Source of the DNA: an uncultured Christensenellaceae bacterium
Lineage (GTDB): Bacteria > Bacillota > Clostridia > Christensenellales > Borkfalkiaceae
NCBI GenBank assembly: GCA_910586655.1
Contig: CAJUIR010000005.1
Location: 13,278 to 77,277, forward strand
Direction: 5' to 3'
DNA: 64,000 nt
Program-made: the position numbers and the translations under genes
In this document: one piece after another, positions 58,646 through 64,000 of the stretch
How the letters are laid out: each line of letters starts with the position of its first letter
How positions within the stretch are numbered: position 1 is the stretch's first letter
Notes under the pieces: model-generated
The model's input: only the letters and a program-made list of their open reading frames with translations
Databases searched by the model: none
Told to the model about the DNA's origin: nothing

Positions 58646-59278
58646 TTACCGTACGATCTTACTGTATCCGTAGGAGTTGACGAGCGCGTCGATTTTTTCT
58701 CCGCGCTTACACAGCGGACACTCCGCCTGTGCAAACGACGCGTAATCGCTCAGATCTTCCGCACTCATCAGCCGTACGACGGGAATGCCGTCCAGTTGGA
58801 AATCTCCGCCGAATACGGTTGCAAGTCCCACGGGTTCGCCGCCGTAATATCGGATCCCGTCCACCGCGCCCTTAGCGGTCAGACCCGTCGTCGCCGTGGC
58901 GCACAGCACGAGCACGCTTTTGTTTTTGACGTAGGGCAGCAGGTTGTCGCGCAAGATGAGTTTGTCGTTGGTTACTTCGGGCGAGATCACCCCCATGTCG
59001 TTGTTTAAGTTGATGCCGGCATGAGAAAGTTCGTTCGCAAGAAACGCGCCTACCATTTTCATGCGCTCTAAGGTGATGATGGTATCGACAGGCGTATTGC
59101 AGAATTTTTCGGCAAACAGCCGCGCCGCCGCTTTTGCAAGTTTGAGGTCGGATTTTACTTTGGTAATATCGATGCAGTATGTGACGTGCGAGTGCTGGGT
59201 GGCAAAATGCCCCGGGATCGCGTGTACGATAACTGCGCTGTTGCGCCTTGCCCGCAGGGGGATCGCTCTTGTTTCCAT
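58646..59278 (-). CDS. orotate phosphoribosyltransferase-like protein
   Basis: A 210-residue type I phosphoribosyltransferase-fold protein. The PRPP-loop region is VLVLCATATTGLTAKGA (in PyrE usually VxxDVxTTGxS), after IITLERMKMVGAF. It ends with ECPLCKRGEKIDALVNSYGY. The acidic pair typical of PRPP binding (DD/ED) is replaced by CA, so activity as a true PyrE is doubtful. This form may be a regulator or a salvage enzyme. No other pyrimidine genes are near. Own promoter. Confidence 0.7.
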   Translation of the reverse strand: METRAIPLRARRNSAVIVHAIPGHFATQHSHVTYCIDITKVKSDLKLAKAAARLFAEKFCNTPVDTIITLERMKMVGAFLANELSHAGINLNNDMGVISPEVTNDKLILRDNLLPYVKNKSVLVLCATATTGLTAKGAVDGIRYYGGEPVGLATVFGGDFQLDGIPVVRLMSAEDLSDYASFAQAECPLCKRGEKIDALVNSYGYSKIVR

Positions 59279-59298
59279 AATGATCGCCTTTTTCTTTT

Positions 59299-59327
59299 AT
59301 TGTAATATACCGAATCGCGGTTGTAAA
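59299..59327 (-). promoter_or_regulatory. promoter of the phosphoribosyltransferase gene
   Basis: On the minus strand TTTACA (59327-59322), 17 bp, TACAAT (59304-59299). Confidence 0.72.
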
Positions 59328-59346
59328 GAGAGAAAAGAAAAATTTT

Positions 59347-59375
59347 TTGGAAAAATTCCGTTTTTTTCGTAAAAT
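59347..59375 (+). promoter_or_regulatory. possible promoter of grpE-dnaK-dnaJ
   Basis: TTGGAA (59347-59352), 17 bp, TAAAAT (59370-59375). No CIRCE (TTAGCACTC-N9-GAGTGCTAA) or CtsR site is present, so HrcA/CtsR control is not visible here. Confidence 0.5.
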
Positions 59376-59438
59376 CTGTTTAACAAACGGGAATTTACTT
59401 TATATTTATAGTGAAAAAAATCTGACGGCGGTAATATC

Positions 59439-59972
59439 GTGGAATTGGAAAACCAAAACGAAGAACTGGAAACGGAAATTTCGGAGGATGAGCCTGCGCA
59501 GCCGGCGGAAGAAATCCAGACGGGATGCGATCAGGAAGAAGCCGATCGGCTGAAAGCGGAAGCAGAGGAATATAAGCGGAAGTGGTATCTTGTAACGGCA
59601 GAGTATGAGAATTACCGCAAACGCACCGCGCAGACCCGTACACAGGCGTATGCAGAAGGGCGCGCCGACGTTGTGAAAGGACTGTTCCCCATAGCGGATA
59701 CGTTGGAACTGGCGGTTCAGAGTTGTGGCGACGAAACCACGCGGCAGGGCATTCAGATGATCTGCAAGACGTTTGAGAAACTGCTTGAAGAAGAAAAAAT
59801 CACGGTGATCGATCCCCTCGGCGAAGAGTTCAACGCCCAGACGAGCGAAGCCGTATTTGCGGTCGAGCCGTCCGAAGGCGAGGAGAGCGGGATCGTGAAA
59901 CAGGTCCTTCGCAAGGGATACGAACAAAAAGGCAAAATTTTGCGCTTTGCGCAAGTTGCGGTTACAAAATAA
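59439..59972 (+). CDS. grpE: nucleotide exchange factor GrpE
   Basis: A 177-residue DnaK cochaperone. An acidic N-terminus leads to the long dimerisation helix (EADRLKAEAEEYKRKWYLV, YENYRKRTAQTRTQAY) and ends in the beta-wing domain (VIDPLGEEFNAQTSEAVFAV, GYEQKGKILRFAQV). The start is a GTG at 59439 with a weak purine-rich site. dnaK follows 33 nt later; hrcA, which often heads this operon, is absent. Confidence 0.94.
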   Translation: MELENQNEELETEISEDEPAQPAEEIQTGCDQEEADRLKAEAEEYKRKWYLVTAEYENYRKRTAQTRTQAYAEGRADVVKGLFPIADTLELAVQSCGDETTRQGIQMICKTFEKLLEEEKITVIDPLGEEFNAQTSEAVFAVEPSEGEESGIVKQVLRKGYEQKGKILRFAQVAVTK

Positions 59973-60005
59973 ATTCATATCAAGAGTCAAAAGGAGAATA
60001 TAGAG

Positions 60006-61811
60006 ATGTCTAAGGTAATCGGTATCGATTTAGGAACAACCAATTCGTGCGTTGCGGTCATGGAAGGCGGCGAGCCCGTCGTGATCGCGAATGCGGAGGG
60101 CGCGCGTACCACTCCTTCCGTCGTTGCGTTTCAGAAAGACGGTTCGCGTATCGTCGGACAGGTCGCAAAACGTCAGGCGGTCGCCAATCCCGACAAAACG
60201 GTCATTTCCATCAAACGGCAGATGGGTTCGGATTATAAGGTGAAGATCGACGATAAGTCGTATTCTCCCCAGGAACTTTCCGCAATGATCCTGAGCAAAC
60301 TCAAAGCGGACGCCGAAGCATACCTCGGCGGAAAGGTGACCGATGCGGTCATCACCTGCCCCGCATACTTTACCGACGCACAGCGTCAGGCGACCAAAGA
60401 CGCGGGCAAGATCGCAGGACTTAATGTTTTGCGTATCATCAACGAGCCGACGGCGGCGGCGCTTTCGTACGGACTCGATAAAGAAAAAGAAAACAGCAAA
60501 GTCATGATTTACGACTTGGGCGGCGGCACGTTTGACGTGTCCGTGCTTGAAATTTCCGACGGCGTGTTCGAAGTGCTTGCAACCAACGGCAACAATATGC
60601 TGGGCGGCGACGACTTCGATAAGCGCATCATGGACCACATGGTGGCCGAATTCAAGAAGAGCCACGGCGTAGATCTTTCCAAAGATAAAATGGCGATGCA
60701 GCGTTTGAAAGAGGCGGCGGAAAAAGCCAAGATCGAACTTTCCGGCATGAACTCCACGTCTGTTTCCCTGCCCTTCATTTCCATGACGGACGCAGGCCCC
60801 GCACACCTTGAAATCGAGATCACGCGTCAAAAATTCGAAGCGCTCATTCAGGATCTCGTAGAAAAGACGGCGGAACCCATGCGCCTTGCCATGAAAGACG
60901 CGGGTCTTTCCTACAACGAATTGGATAAAGTCATTCTTGTCGGCGGTTCCACGCGGGTACCTGCGGTCGTTGCCAAGGTAAAAGAGATTACGGGCAAAGA
61001 ACCGTTCAAGGGCATCAATCCCGACGAATGCGTTGCGGTCGGCGCGGCAATTCAGGGCGGCGTGCTCACGGGCGAAGTGAAAGACGTGCTTTTGCTCGAC
61101 GTCATGCCTCTGTCCCTCGGAATCGAAACGCTGGGCGGCGTGTTCACACGTCTCATTGACAGAAATACAACCATTCCCGTAAAAAAGAGTCAGGTGTTTT
61201 CTACGGCTGCCGATAACCAGACCAGCGTGGAGATCCATATCCTGCAAGGCGAACGCGAATTCTGCCGCGATAACAAGACGATGGGCAGATTCATGCTTAC
61301 GGGCATTGCACCCGCGCCCCGCGGAATCCCGCAGATTGAAGTTACGTTTGACGTCGACGCAAACGGGATCGTACACGTCGAGGCGAAAGACCTCGGTACG
61401 GGTAAGAGTACGGATATTACCATTACTTCTTCGACGAATCTTTCCGAAGACGAAATCAACAAAGCAGTGAAAGACGCCGAACAGTATGCGGAAGAAGACA
61501 AAAAACGCAAGGCGAAAATCGACGCGAAAAACAAACTCGACGGTCTGATTTTCTCGGTAGAACAGACGCTGAAAGAGGGTGCGGAAAAACTTTCCGACGA
61601 AGACAAAGCGACGCTTCAATCGGCAGTGGACGAGGCGAAGAAGGAACTTGAATCGGACGACGAGGAAAAGTACAACAAGGCGGCGGAAGAACTTTCAAAT
61701 AAAGTTCAGCCCGTCTTCGTAAAAATGTACGAACAGACGCGCGGCGAAGCCAATCCGAACGCAGGGGCTGCGGGCGACGGCGACGCGGGCGGCGAAGAGT
61801 TCCATCAGTGA
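60006..61811 (+). CDS. dnaK: molecular chaperone DnaK
   Basis: A 601-residue Hsp70. [49 protein letters not shown] are the three Hsp70 signatures; the linker [16 protein letters not shown] joins the substrate-binding domain. The Firmicute-type ATPase domain lacks the 24-residue insertion of Gram-negative forms. It ends with a Gly/Asp-rich tail. AAAAGGAG 13 nt before the ATG. Confidence 0.98.
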   Translation: MSKVIGIDLGTTNSCVAVMEGGEPVVIANAEGARTTPSVVAFQKDGSRIVGQVAKRQAVANPDKTVISIKRQMGSDYKVKIDDKSYSPQELSAMILSKLKADAEAYLGGKVTDAVITCPAYFTDAQRQATKDAGKIAGLNVLRIINEPTAAALSYGLDKEKENSKVMIYDLGGGTFDVSVLEISDGVFEVLATNGNNMLGGDDFDKRIMDHMVAEFKKSHGVDLSKDKMAMQRLKEAAEKAKIELSGMNSTSVSLPFISMTDAGPAHLEIEITRQKFEALIQDLVEKTAEPMRLAMKDAGLSYNELDKVILVGGSTRVPAVVAKVKEITGKEPFKGINPDECVAVGAAIQGGVLTGEVKDVLLLDVMPLSLGIETLGGVFTRLIDRNTTIPVKKSQVFSTAADNQTSVEIHILQGEREFCRDNKTMGRFMLTGIAPAPRGIPQIEVTFDVDANGIVHVEAKDLGTGKSTDITITSSTNLSEDEINKAVKDAEQYAEEDKKRKAKIDAKNKLDGLIFSVEQTLKEGAEKLSDEDKATLQSAVDEAKKELESDDEEKYNKAAEELSNKVQPVFVKMYEQTRGEANPNAGAAGDGDAGGEEFHQ

Positions 61812-61841
61812 AATATTACAGAATGAAACGCAATTTAAACG

Positions 61842-61863
61842 AAAGCCGCATACGCGGCTTTTC
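61842..61863 (+). terminator. weak terminator/attenuator between dnaK and dnaJ
   Basis: AAAGCCGC-ATAC-GCGGCTTT with only TT after it. It should let part of the transcripts through, giving less DnaJ than DnaK. Confidence 0.55.
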
Positions 61864-61885
61864 GGCGTAAACGGAGAACGGCGAA

Positions 61886-63022
61886 ATGGCGTCAGAAAAA
61901 AAGAACTATTACGAAATTCTCGGCGTAAGCAAAACCGCGTCGGATGCGGAGATCAAGGCGGCATATAAAAAATTAGTCAAACAGTATCACCCCGATCTGC
62001 ACCCCGGCGATAAACTTGCGGCGGAAAAATTCAAAGAAATCAATGAGGCGAACGAAGTCCTTTCGGATAAACAAAAGCGCGCGGCATACGATTACGAACA
62101 GGAACACCCCGGCATGGGCGGAATGGGCGGCGCAGGCGGTTTCGGAGGATTCGGCGGCTTCGGAGACATCTTCGACAGCATCTTCCAAGGTTTCGGCGGA
62201 AACGCGACCGTGCAACGCGACACCACGGGCGAAGATATTCAGGTGACGGTCCCGCTTTCATTCATGGACGCGGCGAAGGGTTGCAATAAAGAAATTACTT
62301 ATTCGAGAAACGAGCCCTGCTCTTCGTGCAAAGGCACGGGCGCAAAGAACGGGACGGCATATAAAACTTGCCAGAAATGCGGCGGCAAAGGTCAGGTTCG
62401 CTATACGCAGGACACCATGTTCGGCAGAACAGTGCGCGTGGGCGTCTGTCCCGATTGCGGCGGCAGAGGCAAGACCATTACCGATAAATGTACCGACTGC
62501 AAAGGCAGAGGCTTTATCCGCCGCGATACCAAAGTGACGCTGAATATTCCCGCAGGCGCCGATACCAACTCTTATATCCGCAAACGCGGGTTCGGGCAGG
62601 CAAGCACCGAAGGCGGCGACTCGGGCGATCTGATCGCCGTGTTCCGCGTCGAACCGCATAAAATTTTCAAGCGCAAGAACATGGACTTATACATTGATCT
62701 GCCCGTTCCGTTCCAGACGGCGGCGCTGGGCGGTACGGTAAAAGTCCCCGGACTGGACGATACGTTCGATTACGCGATCCCCGAGGGAACGCAGAACGGC
62801 ACGACGTTCACACTGCGCGGAAAAGGCATTAAATCACGCAATGGAACGGGGAATTTGTATCTCCGCATCTTTGTGGAAGTTCCCACAAAACTGACCAAAG
62901 ACCAAAAAAAGAAATTACAGGATTCCGCTTCGTTCGACTTAAAGCAGTACGACCAGTCGAAAAAATATTCCGACAATGTAAACGCGCTCTACGGTACAGA
63001 CGCATATCCGAATTTGAAATAA
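61886..63022 (+). CDS. dnaJ: chaperone protein DnaJ
   Basis: A 378-residue type I Hsp40. J domain with HPD (KQYHPDLHPGD), Gly/Phe-rich stretch (about residues 73-105), the four-repeat zinc region (CSSCKGTG, CQKCGGKG, CPDCGGRG, CTDCKGRG) and the C-terminal substrate domains. GGAGAACGG precedes the ATG at 61886. Confidence 0.97.
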   Translation: MASEKKNYYEILGVSKTASDAEIKAAYKKLVKQYHPDLHPGDKLAAEKFKEINEANEVLSDKQKRAAYDYEQEHPGMGGMGGAGGFGGFGGFGDIFDSIFQGFGGNATVQRDTTGEDIQVTVPLSFMDAAKGCNKEITYSRNEPCSSCKGTGAKNGTAYKTCQKCGGKGQVRYTQDTMFGRTVRVGVCPDCGGRGKTITDKCTDCKGRGFIRRDTKVTLNIPAGADTNSYIRKRGFGQASTEGGDSGDLIAVFRVEPHKIFKRKNMDLYIDLPVPFQTAALGGTVKVPGLDDTFDYAIPEGTQNGTTFTLRGKGIKSRNGTGNLYLRIFVEVPTKLTKDQKKKLQDSASFDLKQYDQSKKYSDNVNALYGTDAYPNLK

Positions 63023-63023
63023 C

Positions 63024-63053
63024 AAAACCGCTTGCATTTTGCAGGCGGTTTTA
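63024..63053 (+). terminator. terminator after dnaJ
   Basis: AAAACCGCTTGC / GCAGGCGGTTTT (one G-U pair), then ATTTAT. Confidence 0.82.
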
Positions 63054-63088
63054 TTTATCTCAAACCGAAAAAACATTTTGCTTAGATA

Positions 63089-63116
63089 TTGACATTTCAA
63101 AAAATTGAGTTATAAT
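63089..63116 (+). promoter_or_regulatory. promoter of the last gene
   Basis: TTGACA (63089-63094), 16-bp spacer, TATAAT (63111-63116). The ~85-nt leader contains the palindrome AGAGTACTCT (63174-63183), a possible operator. Confidence 0.75.
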
Positions 63117-63208
63117 GTGAACGAATATAGAAATCGTATGCTTTACAGCCGCTGCGCGTTTTCTTTTGCATTAAGAGTACTCTAAATTTGAGTCAATAAG
63201 GAATAACA

Positions 63209-64000
63209 ATGTTAAAACAGTTAAAATTCGATTGCTATAAGATATTTCATTCACCGGTGATGCTGAGCGTTTTGGCGGTATGCTTTGCTCTTTGTTTGGC
63301 ATGGCCGATAAGTATGAATATCGGTATGAACGGATCCTTGTATCATTATCTGCTTGAGCAGGATGAAAATATGTTGCTGCCTATTGCAGTAATTTTGTTC
63401 ACCGTGTTTTTGGTGGGAATGGATTTTAATTCGGGCTATATCAAAAATATTTATACTTCTACGAACAGAGTCGCCTATATTTTTTCTAAAATTATCTGCG
63501 TGCTTGTATTTGTAATCGTTTATCTGGTGTTGTATCTTCTATTATCTATGCTGTGCTGCGTTACGTTTGGTTCGAAGATGATCTACGAAAAGTTGCATGA
63601 CAGCGGACATGGATATATCGCCGGCGACGATTTCCCAATCGGGCTTGTATATGCCCGCCTATTCACCACAGGGAGTATTGTTTTTACTTACGCTATGGCA
63701 GTTATGTTTTTGCTGTTCGTAACAAAAAACCAGTGGGCGGCATTGGTTATCGGAATCGTGTATTATTTTGTTGCGCCGTCTTTGCAAGGATTGGTAGATA
63801 GAGCCATCATCAAAATTTTTGGTCTAAAAGAGGAATTTACGATAGAAAAGTTTCTGATTCTTCAATTTTCTTATTGGAATTGGGCTTTATCCGAAAAACT
63901 AAATTGGATTCCGAAATATGCCTTGGGATTTTGCGGCATACAAATGTTCTACACGTTGCTAGCCATTGGATGCAGTTTTCTTGTATTCATGAAAAGGAAG
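63209..64000 (+). CDS. ABC-2-type membrane permease-like protein, 3'-truncated
   Basis: The frame is open from ATG 63209 (AAGGA upstream) to the window end, 264 codons. It has an N-terminal helix after LKQLKFDCYKIFHSP, then at least five more membrane segments (MLLPIAVILFTVFLVGMDF; KIICVLVFVIVYLVLYLLL; AVMFLLFVTK; ALVIGIVYYFVAPSL). The motif DFNSGYIKNIYTS after the second helix is typical of ABC-2 permeases of the lantibiotic/bacitracin-type exporters. No ATPase gene precedes it, so one may follow outside the window. The end is missing. Confidence 0.7.
   Translation, partial: MLKQLKFDCYKIFHSPVMLSVLAVCFALCLAWPISMNIGMNGSLYHYLLEQDENMLLPIAVILFTVFLVGMDFNSGYIKNIYTSTNRVAYIFSKIICVLVFVIVYLVLYLLLSMLCCVTFGSKMIYEKLHDSGHGYIAGDDFPIGLVYARLFTTGSIVFTYAMAVMFLLFVTKNQWAALVIGIVYYFVAPSLQGLVDRAIIKIFGLKEEFTIEKFLILQFSYWNWALSEKLNWIPKYALGFCGIQMFYTLLAIGCSFLVFMKRK

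Noticed and set aside
60030..61619. 529-residue open frame antisense to dnaK
   Set aside because: Same effect as above; dnaK is unambiguous on the + strand.

Overview
The window reads as a stretch of chromosome from an endospore-forming Clostridia-type Firmicute, probably a strict anaerobe. The evidence is: sporulation genes (spmA/spmB, a SipL-type SPOCS+LysM protein, a SpoIVFA-like/SpoIVFB pair), a 2[4Fe-4S] ferredoxin, pyruvate phosphate dikinase, pyruvate formate-lyase, a T-box on pheST, and sigma-A promoters that nearly all have a 17-bp spacer. Several blocks keep the gene order of the Bacillus subtilis holB-ricT-trmN6-rsmI ... metG-tatD-rsmA ... veg-ispE region, but they are dispersed. 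A more exact placement (for example a gut Christensenellales lineage) is only a guess. No rRNA, CRISPR array, transposase or integrase was seen.

Layout. 1-4.8 kb: 5'-truncated holB, ricT, ferredoxin, a trmN6-like methyltransferase, rsmI, and an O-antigen ligase-like polymerase. 5-6.1 kb: spmB/spmA on the minus strand. 6.2-10.5 kb: metG-tatD-radical SAM, then rsmA. 10.5-14.4 kb: an SH3/NlpC-P60 lipoprotein, an alpha/beta hydrolase, a SecB-like chaperone and two small membrane proteins. 14.5-19.4 kb: ppdK, an SDR reductase, nadA. 19.5-25.8 kb: a P-type ATPase, then serS-exonuclease-RsmF-like in one overlapping operon. 25.8-31.2 kb: a PnuC-like transporter with an attenuator leader, a 1190-residue surface lipoprotein, and a TauE/SafE exporter split into two half-genes. 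31.3-34.4 kb: ppx/gppA-maf-mreB-like operon behind a structured leader. 34.5-35.1 kb: an XRE repressor facing a consensus promoter that leads only to about 270 nt of non-coding DNA. 35.1-38.9 kb: pheST under a T-box. 39-42.2 kb: a ZTP (pfl) riboswitch, pflA, a pflB lacking its glycyl-radical domain, and that domain as a separate 78-residue gene. 42.2-50.4 kb: a zinc-ribbon protein, veg, sipL, ispE, an APH-type kinase, a cysteine desulfurase and spoIVFA/B. 50.4-52.4 kb: rplU-rpmA and tRNA-Val/Gly/Cys. 52.4-55.6 kb: a GtrA-Glf fusion and a GT4 glycosyltransferase. 55.7-56.8 kb: an AT-rich accessory cassette (double-XRE regulator plus two paralogous Cys-rich proteins). 56.9-63 kb: tRNA-Glu/Met/fMet, tilS, a phosphoribosyltransferase, grpE-dnaK-dnaJ. 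63.2 kb to the end: a 3'-truncated membrane protein.

How the parts connect. Housekeeping operons are tightly packed with ATGA/GTGA overlaps. Regulation is rich in RNA: T-box, ZTP riboswitch, a probable L21 leader, and two unassigned structured leaders (pnuC-like and ppx). Several genes start 7-8 nt after their -10 box and should be leaderless. The three sporulation loci carry CATAC-type -10 boxes with 14-nt spacing, as expected for sigma-E.

The best candidates for something new are the obligately split pyruvate formate-lyase under a ZTP riboswitch, the repressor-controlled non-coding transcript at 34.8-35.1 kb, the double-XRE/Cys-rich cassette, and the pnuC-like leader. All functional assignments are from reading sequence motifs; no database search was run.
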